A DNA stretch of 64,000 bases from Amycolatopsis suaedae (GCF_004214935.1 NZ_SFCC01000016.1:162919-226918), one strand, 5' to 3'; counted from the stretch's first letter, positions 16,426 through 25,368 are shown. The notes: a model not told the origin generated them from the letters alone. Numbers and translations are program-made.

Positions 16426-17727
16426 ATGGCGCGTATCACCGGCATGGAGGTCCTCGACGTCCGGTTCCCCACCTCGCGGGAACTGGACGGCTCGGACGCG
16501 ATGAACCCCGATCCCGACTACTCGGCCGCCTACGTCGTGCTGCACACCGACGGCGGCCCGGACGGCTACGGGCTGACCTTCACCATCGGCCGCGGCAACG
16601 ACGTGCAGGCCGCGGCCATCGCCGCGCTGGCCGACCACGTCGTCGGCCGCGAGGTGCCGGAGACCGCGGCGCAGCTGGCCGCGCTGTCCGCCGACCTGGT
16701 CGGCGACTCGCAGCTGCGCTGGCTCGGCCCGGAGAAGGGCGTTGCGCACATGGCGGTCGGCGCCGTGGTCAACGCGGGCTGGGATCTGGCGGCCCGGCGG
16801 GCCGGGCGTCCACTGTGGAGGTTCCTGGCCGAGATGACCCCGGAGGAGATCGCCGGGCAGGTCGACTTCCGCTACCTCACCGACGCGCTCACCGAGGACG
16901 AGGCGCTGGAGATCCTGCGGGCGGCCGAGCCGGGCCGGGCACGGCGTGCCGCGGACATCGCCGAACGCGGCTACCCCGCCTACACCACCTCGCCCGGCTG
17001 GCTGGGCTACGGCGACGCGAAGCTGACCCGGCTGGCCGAGCAGGCCGTCGCCGACGGCTTCGACATGATCAAACTGAAGGTCGGCGGTGACCTCACCGAC
17101 GACATCCGCCGGATGAAGCTGGCCCGCGAGGCCGTCGGGCCGGACGTGCGCATCGCCGTCGACGCCAACCAGCGCTGGGACGTCGGCGCCGCGGTGAGCT
17201 GGATGGAGGCACTCGCGCCGTACCGGCCGTACTGGATCGAGGAGCCCACCTCGCCCGACGACGTGCTGGGGCACAAGGCGATCGCCGACGGTGTCGCGCC
17301 GATCCTGGTGGCCACCGGTGAGCACGTCGCCAACCGGGTGATGTTCAAGCAACTGTTGCAGGCGGGCGCGATCTCGGTGCTGCAACTGGACGCCTGCCGG
17401 GTCGGCGGCGTCAACGAGAACATCGCCATCCTGTTGCTGGCGGCCAAGTTCGGCGTCCCGGTCTGCCCGCACGCCGGTGGCGTGGGCCTGTGCGAGCTGG
17501 TGCGGCACCTGTCGTTCTTCGACTACGTCGCGGTGTCGGGCAGCACGGAGAATCGCGTGATCGAGTGGGTTGATCACCTGCACGAGCACTTCACCGACCC
17601 CGCGGTGGTCCGCGACGGTCACTACCTCGCACCGGCCGAGCCGGGCTTCTCCGCCCGGATGCACGACGCCACCCTGCGGCGGTTCCGCTTCCCCGACGGT
17701 CCCGAATGGACGGAGAACGCACGATGA
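16426..17727 (+). CDS. L-fuconate dehydratase (enolase superfamily)
   Basis: A 433-residue mandelate-racemase-subgroup enzyme removing water from L-fuconate to give 2-keto-3-deoxy-L-fuconate. Visible active-site elements are the lysine motif IKLKVGGD, metal ligands in AVDANQRWD, WIEEPTSPDD and ATGEHV, the acid/base aspartate in LQLDACRVGG, and the histidine in CPHAGGVGLCE. The length and the YTTSPGWLGYGD block match fuconate dehydratases (ENOSF1/FucD type). ATG 16426 lies 5 bp after the hydrolase stop and its own stop overlaps the next SDR. A related aldonate is possible as substrate. Confidence 0.85.
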   Translation: MARITGMEVLDVRFPTSRELDGSDAMNPDPDYSAAYVVLHTDGGPDGYGLTFTIGRGNDVQAAAIAALADHVVGREVPETAAQLAALSADLVGDSQLRWLGPEKGVAHMAVGAVVNAGWDLAARRAGRPLWRFLAEMTPEEIAGQVDFRYLTDALTEDEALEILRAAEPGRARRAADIAERGYPAYTTSPGWLGYGDAKLTRLAEQAVADGFDMIKLKVGGDLTDDIRRMKLAREAVGPDVRIAVDANQRWDVGAAVSWMEALAPYRPYWIEEPTSPDDVLGHKAIADGVAPILVATGEHVANRVMFKQLLQAGAISVLQLDACRVGGVNENIAILLLAAKFGVPVCPHAGGVGLCELVRHLSFFDYVAVSGSTENRVIEWVDHLHEHFTDPAVVRDGHYLAPAEPGFSARMHDATLRRFRFPDGPEWTENAR

Positions 17728-18464
17728 CCACGGCAGAGTTCGACGGCCGCGTCGCGATCGTCACCGGCGGCGCGTCGGGTATCGGCGCGGCGGTCGCGGC
17801 CACGCTGGCCGCCCGCGGCGCACGGGTCGCGGTCCTCGACCTGAACCCGCCCGACGGCGGTTTCCGTTGCGACGTCGGCGACGACGCCGAGGTCACCGCC
17901 GCCGTCGCCGGGGTGGTCGAGCGGTTCGGCCGCCTCGACGTGCTGGTCAACAACGCCGGGATCGGCGCGCAGGGCGACGTCGCCGCCAACTCCGACGAGG
18001 AATGGCACCGGGTGCTCGACGTCAACGTGGTCGGCATGGCCAGGGTCAGCCGGGCCGCGCTGCCGCACCTGCGCGAGTCCGACGCGGCGGCCATCGTCAA
18101 CACCTGCTCGATCGCCGCCTGGGCCGGGCTGCCCGGCCGCGCGCTGTACTCGGCCAGCAAGGGCGCGGTGCTGGGCCTGACGCTGGCCATGGCGACCGAC
18201 CACCTGGCCGACGCCATCCGCGTCAACTGCGTCTGCCCGGGCACGGTCGACACGCCGTGGGTGGGCAGGCTGCTGGACTCGGCGGCCGACCCCGACGCCG
18301 AGCGCGCCGCGCTGCGGGCACGTCAGCCGATCGGCAGGCTGGTGTCGGCCGACGAGGTCGCGCACGCTGTGGCCTACCTGGCGAGCCCGCTGTCCGGCTC
18401 GACCACGGGGACGGCGCTGGCCGTCGACGGGGGTATGTACGGCCTGCGCCCGCGCAGGAACTGA
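17724..18464 (+). CDS. SDR, probable 2-keto-3-deoxy-L-fuconate dehydrogenase
   Basis: A 246-residue short-chain dehydrogenase with TGGASGIG, NNAG, catalytic serine in NTCSIAAW and YSASKGAVLGL. D41 after the second strand (VAVLDLN) indicates NAD dependence. By position between fuconate dehydratase and the importer genes it would oxidise 2-keto-3-deoxy-L-fuconate to the 2,4-diketo acid for the FAH-type hydrolase. ATG 17724 overlaps the upstream stop (ATGA). Its alternative role as the first sugar dehydrogenase is less likely, because an aldo/keto reductase in the same cluster fits that step. Confidence 0.78.
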   Translation: MTTAEFDGRVAIVTGGASGIGAAVAATLAARGARVAVLDLNPPDGGFRCDVGDDAEVTAAVAGVVERFGRLDVLVNNAGIGAQGDVAANSDEEWHRVLDVNVVGMARVSRAALPHLRESDAAAIVNTCSIAAWAGLPGRALYSASKGAVLGLTLAMATDHLADAIRVNCVCPGTVDTPWVGRLLDSAADPDAERAALRARQPIGRLVSADEVAHAVAYLASPLSGSTTGTALAVDGGMYGLRPRRN

Positions 18465-18490
18465 ACCCGAAGTTGTCAAGGAGGACATTC

Positions 18491-19528
18491 GTGGTGAAGA
18501 CGTTCGTCAAGGCAGCTGCCGCCGCCTCGGTAGCCGTGCTCGCACTGACTGCCTGCGGCTCGACCCGCGACAACGCCGCACCCCAGCCCGGCGGCGGGCA
18601 GGGCGGCACCGTCGGAGCCACCGTTCCGCTGCTGACCTCACCGTTCTGGCAGGCGTACAACAACTACGTGCCGCAGAAGGCGTCGGCCGAGGGCGTGCAG
18701 GTGCTGCCGACGGTCAACGCCAACAGCGACCCGACCAAGCTCATCACCGACATGAACAACCTGCTCAACCAGGGGGTCAAAGGCCTGGTGGTGACCCCGC
18801 TGGACTCGGCGGCCGTGGTCGCCGGGCTGGAGCAGGCGCAGCGTAAGGGGGTTCCGGTGGTGGCGGTCGACGTCGCCCCGGAGGGCGGCAAGGTCGCCAT
18901 CGTCGTGCGCGCGGACAACAAGGCCTACGGCGTCAAGGCGTGCGAGCACATCGCGAGCAAGGTGCCCGAGGGCAAGGTCGTGCAGATCATGGGCGATCTG
19001 GCCTCGGTCAACGGCCGGGAGCGTTCCGAGGCGTTCCGCGAGTGCATGAAGAAGTACCCGAAGGTGCAGGTGCTGGAGGTGCCCGCGGAGTGGAAGGCCG
19101 ACAAGGCCGCCGCCGGGCTGGAGGGCCTGCTCACGTCCAACCCGGACGTGAAGGCCATCTACATGCAGGCCGGCGGCGTCTACCTGGCCCCGACCATGCA
19201 GGCGTTGCAGCGCAAGAACATGTTCTTCCCGGTGGGCGACCCCAAGCACGTGGTGCTGGTCAGCAACGACGGCATCCCGCAGGAACTGGAGGCCATCCGC
19301 AAGGGCGAGCTGGACGCCACCGTGTCCCAGCCCGCCGACGACTACGCCCGCTACGGCATGCACTACATCAAGCGCGCCATGGCCGGTGAGACGTTCAAGC
19401 CGGGCCCGACCGACCACGGCAGCACGATCGTGGAGACGCGGCCGGGCATCCTGGAGGACCAGCTGGCCGCGCCGCTGGTGACCAGGGACAACGTCGACGA
19501 CAAGGCGCTGTGGGGCAACCAGCTATGA
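18491..19528 (+). CDS. Sugar ABC transporter substrate-binding lipoprotein (RbsB type)
   Basis: A 345-residue periplasmic-binding-protein-fold lipoprotein. The N-terminus has a basic start, a hydrophobic stretch and the lipobox LTAC at about residue 24, followed by a Gly/Pro/Gln linker. The binding domain shows GATVPLLTSPFWQAYNN and later GVKGLVVTPLDSAAV and VVLVSNDGIPQELEAI, typical of RbsB-like ribose/fucose-class receptors. AAGGAGG at 18478-18484 gives GTG 18491 a 6-bp spacing; GTG 18494 is also possible. First component of the importer in the fucose operon. Confidence 0.88.
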   Translation: MVKTFVKAAAAASVAVLALTACGSTRDNAAPQPGGGQGGTVGATVPLLTSPFWQAYNNYVPQKASAEGVQVLPTVNANSDPTKLITDMNNLLNQGVKGLVVTPLDSAAVVAGLEQAQRKGVPVVAVDVAPEGGKVAIVVRADNKAYGVKACEHIASKVPEGKVVQIMGDLASVNGRERSEAFRECMKKYPKVQVLEVPAEWKADKAAAGLEGLLTSNPDVKAIYMQAGGVYLAPTMQALQRKNMFFPVGDPKHVVLVSNDGIPQELEAIRKGELDATVSQPADDYARYGMHYIKRAMAGETFKPGPTDHGSTIVETRPGILEDQLAAPLVTRDNVDDKALWGNQL

Positions 19529-21030
19529 CCGCTGAGCCAGTTGTGCGGGCACACGGCGTCGGCAAGCGGTACGGCCCCACGGTCGCGCTGCACGACGTCA
19601 GCCTGACCGTGCGGCCCGGCGAGTCGCACGCGCTCGTCGGCCGCAACGGCGCGGGCAAGTCCACGCTGGTCTCCATCCTCACCGGACTGTCCAAACCGGA
19701 CACCGGTGCGGTGGAGTTCGGCGGGCGGCCCGCGCCCGCGCTGGGCGACCGGGAGGGCTGGCGCAGCCGGGTGGCCTGCGTCTACCAGCACTCCACGGTG
19801 ATCCCGCACCTGACCGTCGCCGAGAACCTGTTCCTCAACCGCCAGCCGACCGGCCGGTTCGGCATTTCCTGGTCCCGGCTGCGCCGGCAGGCCGCCGAGC
19901 TGCTGGAGTCCTGGCGGGTCGCCGTCGACCCGGACGTGCCAGCCGGTGAGCTGTCGGTGGAGGACCGGCAGCTGGTGGAGATCGCCAGGGCGCTGTCCTA
20001 CGGCGCGCGGTTCATCGTGCTCGACGAGCCGACCGCACAGCTGGACAGCCAGGCCATCGAGCGGCTGTTCGTCCGCATGCGTGAACTGCAGGCGAGCGGG
20101 GTGACGTTTCTGTTCATCTCGCACCACCTGCAGGAGGTGCACGAGGTCTGCCAGGCGGTCACGGTGCTGCGCGACGCGCGGCACGTGGTCACCGCCGGGG
20201 TCGACGAGCTGTCCCGCGCGCAGCTGATCGACGCGATGACCGGCGAGGAGGGCGGGCTGGCGGTCGCCGACGCCGCCGACCGCGCACCGCTGCCCGCCGG
20301 CGCCGATGCGGCGCTGACCGTCGAGGACCTGTCCGGTGACGACTTCGCCGGGGTGTCGTTCACCCTGCGCCGCGGCGAGGTGCTCGGGTTGGCCGGCAGC
20401 AACGCCAGCGGCAAGCACCAGGTGGCCGAGACCGTCTACGGCCTGCGGGCGCCGTCGGGCGGTCGCGTACTGCTCGACGGCGCTGCGCTGCCCGCCGGGG
20501 ACGTCGGAGCCGCGCTGCGGGCCGGGATCGGCTGCGTTCCCCGCGACCGCCACCACCAGGGACTGGTGCTGGGCCTGTCGATCGCCGACAACGCCACGAT
20601 GACCGTGCTGGACCGGCTCGGCCCGGCCGGGCTGGCCCCGCCGAAGGCCCGCGAGGCCAGGGCGGCCACGGCCATCGCCGACTACGGCGTGGTCGCGGCC
20701 GGGCCGGAGCAGGAGGTGTCGGCGCTGTCCGGCGGCAACCAGCAGAAGGTGGTGCTGGCCAGGGCACTGGCCGGCGACCCGAGGGTGCTGGTGCTCATCA
20801 ACCCCACCGCCGGGGTGGACGTGAAGTCCAAGGAGGCGCTGCTCGCGGTCGTCGACCGAGTGCGTGCCGAGGGCAAGGCGGTGCTGATCGTCAGCGACGA
20901 GCTGGACGACCTGCGGCCCGCCGACCGGGTGCTGGTGCTGCGGTCGGGGCGGCTGGTCGCCGAACACCAGGCCGGCTGGTCCGACGGGGACCTGGTGGCC
21001 GACATCGAAGGAGTCGAACTCGATGACTGA
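19525..21030 (+). CDS. Sugar ABC transporter ATPase, duplicated (RbsA/XylG type)
   Basis: A 501-residue protein with two ABC domains, the usual arrangement of CUT2 sugar importers. Domain 1 has Walker A GRNGAGKST, a signature region LSVEDRQLVEIARAL and Walker B FIVLDEPTA. Domain 2 has a degenerate Walker A (SNASGKHQ), the signature LSGGNQQKVVLARAL and a Walker B ending in NPTAGVD. The degenerate second site is normal for this family. ATG 19525 overlaps the stop of the binding protein. Confidence 0.92.
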   Translation: MTAEPVVRAHGVGKRYGPTVALHDVSLTVRPGESHALVGRNGAGKSTLVSILTGLSKPDTGAVEFGGRPAPALGDREGWRSRVACVYQHSTVIPHLTVAENLFLNRQPTGRFGISWSRLRRQAAELLESWRVAVDPDVPAGELSVEDRQLVEIARALSYGARFIVLDEPTAQLDSQAIERLFVRMRELQASGVTFLFISHHLQEVHEVCQAVTVLRDARHVVTAGVDELSRAQLIDAMTGEEGGLAVADAADRAPLPAGADAALTVEDLSGDDFAGVSFTLRRGEVLGLAGSNASGKHQVAETVYGLRAPSGGRVLLDGAALPAGDVGAALRAGIGCVPRDRHHQGLVLGLSIADNATMTVLDRLGPAGLAPPKAREARAATAIADYGVVAAGPEQEVSALSGGNQQKVVLARALAGDPRVLVLINPTAGVDVKSKEALLAVVDRVRAEGKAVLIVSDELDDLRPADRVLVLRSGRLVAEHQAGWSDGDLVADIEGVELDD

Positions 21031-22033
21031 CACCCTGTCGCGGACCGGCGCGCCCGCGCGCCCGGCGGCCCGGCGCAGGCTGCCGCGGCTGCGGGAGCTG
21101 GCGCTGGTGCCCGCGCTGATCGTGCTGCTGGTGGTCGGCGGCCTGGTCAACGACCGGTTTCTCACCACCGACAACCTGGTCTCCATCCTCGGCGCGTCGG
21201 CGGCGCTGGCGCTGGTGGTGCTGGGCGAGTCGCTGGTGCTGATCTCCGGCAAGTTCGACCTGTCGCTGGAGTCCACCGTCGGCATCGCGCCGGTGCTGGG
21301 GGCCATGCTGGTGCTGCCCGCCGTGTCGGCCGGGTTCGGCGTCGAGGTGCCCACGGTGGTCGGCCTGCTGGTGATCGTGGCCGTCGGCGCGCTGATCGGG
21401 ACGTTCAACGGGTTCCTGATCATCAAGCTGCAGCTCAACGCGTTCATCGTGACGCTGGCGATGCTGATCGTGCTGCGCGGCGTGCTGGTCGGGCTGACCG
21501 AGGGCAAGACGCTGTTCGCCATGCCGGACGCCTTCTTCGCGCTGGCCACCGAGACGTTCCTCGGGCTGCCCGCCTCGGTGTGGCTGGCCGCGGCGGCCTA
21601 CGCGATCACCGGGTTCGTGCTGCGGTATCACCGGGTCGGCCGCGCGTTGTACGCCATCGGCGGCAACCGGGACGCGGCCAGGGCGGCGGGTATCCGGGTG
21701 GACCGGATCTCCTGGCTGGTGTTCGTCGTCGCCGGGGTGCTCGCCTCGCTCGGCGGTCTGGTGATGACCGGCTACGTCGGCGCCATCAACGCCAACCAGG
21801 GCGACGGGATGATCTTCACCGTGTTCGCGGCGGCCGTCATCGGCGGAATCTCCCTGGACGGCGGGCGGGGCACGATGTTCGGCGCCCTGACCGGTGTGCT
21901 GCTGCTGGCGGTGGTGGAGAACATGCTGACGCTGGCGCAGGTCCCGAGCTTCTGGATCCAGGCGCTCTACGGCGGCATCATCCTGATCGCGCTGATGATC
22001 GCCCGGTTCACCACCGGCAAATCGCAGACGTGA
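21023..22033 (+). CDS. Sugar ABC transporter permease (RbsC type)
   Basis: A 336-residue CUT2-family inner-membrane permease with roughly ten hydrophobic segments. Family landmarks are SGKFDLSLESTVGIAPVL (the SG-DLS-G block), LQLNAFIVTLAMLIVLRG and NRDAARAAGIRVDRI. Its start overlaps the ATPase gene by 8 bp. It ends 2 bp before the convergent GntR gene, so the operon stops here. With the neighbouring enzymes it is predicted to import L-fucose or a close deoxy-sugar. Confidence 0.92.
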   Translation: MTDTLSRTGAPARPAARRRLPRLRELALVPALIVLLVVGGLVNDRFLTTDNLVSILGASAALALVVLGESLVLISGKFDLSLESTVGIAPVLGAMLVLPAVSAGFGVEVPTVVGLLVIVAVGALIGTFNGFLIIKLQLNAFIVTLAMLIVLRGVLVGLTEGKTLFAMPDAFFALATETFLGLPASVWLAAAAYAITGFVLRYHRVGRALYAIGGNRDAARAAGIRVDRISWLVFVVAGVLASLGGLVMTGYVGAINANQGDGMIFTVFAAAVIGGISLDGGRGTMFGALTGVLLLAVVENMLTLAQVPSFWIQALYGGIILIALMIARFTTGKSQT

Positions 22034-22035
22034 CG

Positions 22036-22722
22036 CTACTTCTCGGCTGTGCCCAGGGCGTTGCGCAGCCACTGTTCGACGCCTGCCACGTGCACGGTCG
22101 CCCAGGAGCGGGCCAGCTCCGGCTGGCGGGCAGCGATGGCCTCGTAGATGGCCATGTGCTGCTCGCGGGTCCGCTCGACCGCCCCCTCCTGGGTCAGGCC
22201 GCGCCAGATCCGCGCCCGCGTCGTCGGGCCGGACAGGCTGTCCAGCAGCGAGCACAGCACCGGGTTGCCCGACCCCTCGGCGATGCGGCGGTGGAAGGCC
22301 AGGTCGTTGGCCACCAGCGCTTCCACCGTCGGGGCGTCGTCCACCTCGTCCAGCAGCGCCCGCAGCTCGGCCAGGTCGGCGTCGGTCATGTGGATCGCGG
22401 CCTGCGCGGTCGCCGCCGGTTCCAGGATCTGCCGCACCGCCAGGAAGTCGAGCACGGTGTCGTCGCGGTGGAAGTCGACGACGAAGGTCATCGCGTCGAG
22501 CAGCAGGTTGGGTTCGAGGCTGGTGACGTAGGTGCCGTCGCCCTGCCGCACGTCCAGCACCCGGATCAGGCACAGCGCCTTGACCGCCTCGCGCAGCGAG
22601 CTGCGGGACAGCCCGAGCCGCTGGGCCAGCTCGGCCTCCTTCGGCAGCCGGTCGCCCGGCGCCAGTTCACCGGAGATGATCATCCCCTTGATCTTGTCGA
22701 TCGCTTCGTCGGTGACCGGCAT
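22036..22722 (-). CDS. GntR family regulator (FadR/FCD type) of the fucose cluster
   Basis: A 228-residue repressor-type protein. The winged helix (residues 6-70) includes GELAPGDRLPKEAELAQRLGLSRSSLREAVKAL. The FCD ligand domain follows, with the conserved acidic/histidine residues in DLAFHRRIAEGSGNPVLCSLLD. ATG 22722 is chosen because AAGGA lies 8 bp upstream; the longer open frame has no family similarity. It is divergent from the mutarotase gene across the site at 22733-22753, whose sequence matches the operator at 15518. Autoregulation together with control of the whole pathway is inferred. Confidence 0.86.
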   Translation of the reverse strand: MPVTDEAIDKIKGMIISGELAPGDRLPKEAELAQRLGLSRSSLREAVKALCLIRVLDVRQGDGTYVTSLEPNLLLDAMTFVVDFHRDDTVLDFLAVRQILEPAATAQAAIHMTDADLAELRALLDEVDDAPTVEALVANDLAFHRRIAEGSGNPVLCSLLDSLSGPTTRARIWRGLTQEGAVERTREQHMAIYEAIAARQPELARSWATVHVAGVEQWLRNALGTAEK

Positions 22723-22732
22723 GCGCGCGTTC

Positions 22733-22753
22733 CTTAGACCTCGGATGTCTGTG
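22733..22753. promoter_or_regulatory. Palindromic operator, fucose cluster (site 2, weaker)
   Basis: Aligned to the site at 15518, it keeps the centre and right half (CGG then ATGTCTGTG) and six of nine positions in the left half (CTTAGACCT). It starts 11 bp upstream of the minus-strand gntR start and 33 bp upstream of the plus-strand mutarotase. That is the expected place for an operator serving both divergent promoters. Confidence 0.5.
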
Positions 22754-22785
22754 CTCGGTTCAGATTGCCACGTCAGGAGGCAGTG

Positions 22786-23118
22786 ATGTCCACGACCCGC
22801 CCCGAACGTCCCCAGACCGTGGCACTGCACACCCGGCTGAAACCGGGCCGCGAGGCCGAGTACGACCGCGTGCACGCCGTTATCCCGCCGGAGCTGGACA
22901 CCGCGCTGCGGGCGGCGGGCGTGCACTCGTGGCGGATCTGGCGCGACGGGCTCGACCTGTTCCACGTCGTCGAGGTGGACGACTACGCCGCCATGCGGGC
23001 ACGCCTGCGCGACGATCCGGCCAACGTCGCCTGGCAGGAGCGGATGGCCGTGCTGCTCGACGTGGCCGACGACTACTCCGGCAAGCCCGGCCTGCGTCAG
23101 GTGTGGGAGCTGCCGTGA
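22786..23118 (+). CDS. L-fucose/L-rhamnose mutarotase family protein
   Basis: A 110-residue ferredoxin-like-fold protein of the RhaM (DUF718) family, which interconverts alpha and beta anomers of 6-deoxy sugars. Seen in the sequence: VALHTRLKPGREAEYDRVHAVIPPELDTALRAAG, then SWRIWRDGLDLFHVVEVDDY, with the family's conserved histidine and aromatic residues. The length is normal for the family. AGGAGG lies 5 bp before ATG 22786. Its stop overlaps the aldo/keto reductase start (GTGA), so the pair is coupled: the mutarotase would supply the anomer used by the dehydrogenase. Confidence 0.85.
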   Translation: MSTTRPERPQTVALHTRLKPGREAEYDRVHAVIPPELDTALRAAGVHSWRIWRDGLDLFHVVEVDDYAAMRARLRDDPANVAWQERMAVLLDVADDYSGKPGLRQVWELP

Positions 23119-24089
23119 ACGCGACCGTGGCCCGGCTCGGCCGGCTCGGGCTGGGCTGTGCCCAGCTGGGCAACCTGTACCGGGCGATGTCCGACGAGAA
23201 CGCCGCCGCCACCGTCGAGACGGCCTGGCGGGGCGGCATCCGCTACTTCGACACCGCCCCGCACTACGGCCTCGGCCTGTCCGAACGCAGGCTGGGCGCG
23301 GCGCTGGCCCGCTATCCGCGCGAGGAGTTCGTGCTGTCCACCAAGGTGGGCAGGCTGCTCGAACCCGACCCGGACGGCGCGGGCAGGCGCGACGACGCCG
23401 GGTTCGACGTGCCCGCGACGCTGCGCAGGCGCTGGGACTTCAGCCGGGACGGGGTGCTGCGGTCGCTGGAGTCGAGCCTGGAGCGGCTGGGCCTGGACCG
23501 GGTGGACGTCGTCTACGTCCACGACCCGGACGACCACTGGGAACCGGCGCTGCGCGAGGCCCTGCCCACCCTGGTCGAACTGCGTGAGCAGGGCGTGGTC
23601 GGTGCCGTCGGCGTCGGCATGAACCAGACGGCCATGCTGGCCGACTTCGTCCGCCACGCCGACGTCGACGTGCTGATGATGGCCGGCCGGTACACGCTGC
23701 TGAACCAGCCGGCACTGGACGAGCTGCTGCCGCTGTGTGCCGAGCGCGGTGTCGCGGTGGTGGCGGCCGGGGTGTTCAACGGCGGCATCCTCGCCACCGA
23801 CACGCCGGGGACCGTCTACGACTACACCGAGGCGCCCGCCGAGCTGGTGGACACCGCCCGGCGCATCGCGCGGGCGTGCGGGCGGCACGGCGTCCGGCTG
23901 CCGGAGGCGGCGATCGCGCTGCCGGCCGCGCACCCGGCGGTCCGGTCGGTCGTGGTGGGCTCCGCATCACCCGCCCAGGTCGCGGGCAATCTCGCCAGGG
24001 CGGCCGCCGTCGTGCCGGCCGCGCTGTGGACGGAGTTGAAGACCACCGGTCTGTTACGTTCCGACGCTCCGGTTCCGGTCGAGGTGTAG
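23115..24089 (+). CDS. Aldo/keto reductase, probable L-fucose (D-threo-aldose) dehydrogenase
   Basis: A 324-residue TIM-barrel oxidoreductase. The catalytic tetrad is visible: Asp in YFDTAPHYG, Tyr in the same motif, Lys in STKVGRLL and His in VYVHDPDDHWE. The sequence is of the pyridoxal 4-dehydrogenase/D-threo-aldose dehydrogenase group, which oxidises L-fucose to L-fuconolactone. GTG 23115 overlaps the mutarotase stop. It begins the pathway whose later enzymes are at 15566-18464; no lactonase gene is seen between them. Substrate assignment is from family and context. Confidence 0.82.
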   Translation: MNATVARLGRLGLGCAQLGNLYRAMSDENAAATVETAWRGGIRYFDTAPHYGLGLSERRLGAALARYPREEFVLSTKVGRLLEPDPDGAGRRDDAGFDVPATLRRRWDFSRDGVLRSLESSLERLGLDRVDVVYVHDPDDHWEPALREALPTLVELREQGVVGAVGVGMNQTAMLADFVRHADVDVLMMAGRYTLLNQPALDELLPLCAERGVAVVAAGVFNGGILATDTPGTVYDYTEAPAELVDTARRIARACGRHGVRLPEAAIALPAAHPAVRSVVVGSASPAQVAGNLARAAAVVPAALWTELKTTGLLRSDAPVPVEV

Positions 24090-24150
24090 CTTCGGCGCGA
24101 TCTGGGTATGCCGTCGTCAGCCAGCGGGCCGAGTACGAGAGGTGATCTCC

Positions 24151-24444
24151 ATGGCTGACACGTCGCGGCTTCCCGTCCCGGTCGCCGAGACCTGGGAGTG
24201 GCAACGCCACGGCAACTGCCGCAATCTGGACAGCGCGATGTTCTTCCACCCCGACGGCGAGCGGGGGTTCGCCAGGGCGGACCGGATCGCGCGGGCCAAG
24301 CAGGTGTGCCGGACCTGCCCGGTGATCGTCGAGTGCCGCAGGCACGCGCTCAGCGTCGAGGAGCCGTTCGGGGTCTGGGGCGGGCTCGACGAGGGCGAGC
24401 GCAAGGAGGCCATCGCGCGGCGGCGCCAGGCGTCGGTCGCGTGA
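24151..24444 (+). CDS. WhiB family [4Fe-4S] transcriptional regulator
   Basis: A 97-residue WhiB-like protein. Four cluster-binding cysteines are present: one in HGNCRNLD and three in VCRTCPVIVEC (CxxC then CxxxxxC spacing). The conserved turn GVWGG and a basic C-terminal tail (ARRRQ) follow. Members bind a redox-sensitive cluster and the housekeeping sigma factor. GAGGTGA lies 5 bp upstream of ATG 24151. Its neighbourhood, with response regulators and a SigD-like sigma factor, recalls the whiB3-sigD region of mycobacteria, so a WhiB3-like role is possible. Confidence 0.92.
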   Translation: MADTSRLPVPVAETWEWQRHGNCRNLDSAMFFHPDGERGFARADRIARAKQVCRTCPVIVECRRHALSVEEPFGVWGGLDEGERKEAIARRRQASVA

Positions 24445-24515
24445 GCATGGACTAGTACACCTTTCTCGTACAACTGCATGAGGACATTTCGACGCTGACG
24501 TCGCACCGTGTTCAA

Positions 24516-25205
24516 GTGAATCCGGTGCGTGTCTTCTTCGTCGACGATCAGGAACTGCTGGCCGAGGCGCTCGCCGTGCGCCTATCCGCGGCCGGTGGTG
24601 TGCTGGTCGTCGGCAGGGCGCCCACCACCGATCCCGGGCTCGGCGACGCCGTGAGCCGCACCCGTCCGCACGTCGTGGCCGTCGATCCCAGCCCGCTCGG
24701 TCCCGGGGCCGCCGACCTGCTGGAGACCGTGACCGCCGCGATGCCCGGCTGCCGCCTGGTCGTCCTGACCGGCAGCAGCGACCCGGTGCTCGCCGCGACC
24801 GCGGCCAGGGCGGGCGCGATGGCGTGGGTCGGCAAGGACAGTTCCGCCGAGCACCTGGTCGGCGTGCTGCGCGGGGTGGTCGCCGGCAAGGCGTTCTTCG
24901 CGCCGGACCTGCTCGGATTCGTCCTCGGCGAGCTGCGCAACGACCTGACCAGGGGACGCGACTCGGGCGGTCCGCTGGAGATCCTGTCCGCCCGCGAACG
25001 CGACGTGCTGCTCGGGATCGTGGAGGGCAAGCGCGGCAGCCAGATCGCGGCCGACCTGTTCCTGTCGGTCAACACCGTGCGCACGCACACGCACAACATC
25101 TTCAGCAAGCTGAAGGTTCACTCCCGGCTGGAGGCCGCCAGCCTGGCCCGGTCGGCGGGCATGCGGCCCAGGGACAGCGTCGGCGACGGAAGCATGGCCA
25201 CCTGA
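24516..25205 (+). CDS. NarL/LuxR-type response regulator (1)
   Basis: A 229-residue two-domain regulator. The receiver (residues 1-125) keeps the acidic pair (FFVDDQE), a phosphoacceptor Asp in VVAVDPS, the Thr in VVLTGSS and the Lys in VGKDSS. The LuxR HTH (about 150-212) reads LSARERDVLLGIVEGKRGSQIAADLFLSVNTVRTHTHNIFSKL. GTG 24516 has no strong Shine-Dalgarno sequence. It precedes a histidine-kinase-like gene and a second regulator of the same class, all in one direction. Promoter targets are unknown. Confidence 0.88.
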   Translation: MNPVRVFFVDDQELLAEALAVRLSAAGGVLVVGRAPTTDPGLGDAVSRTRPHVVAVDPSPLGPGAADLLETVTAAMPGCRLVVLTGSSDPVLAATAARAGAMAWVGKDSSAEHLVGVLRGVVAGKAFFAPDLLGFVLGELRNDLTRGRDSGGPLEILSARERDVLLGIVEGKRGSQIAADLFLSVNTVRTHTHNIFSKLKVHSRLEAASLARSAGMRPRDSVGDGSMAT

Positions 25206-25368
25206 ACGAGCGCCCAGAGTGGCCGTATCATGACTGGCCGCGACAACGAGTTACGCAGCGTAGGTGAACATTCGGTCTTTGTACGCACTCGTGCTGTCTT
25301 CATGCAACATTAAAGACGGTTAACCCGACTGAGTGAGGTGAGGTCGTTGGGACGAGTGGGGAGCGACG

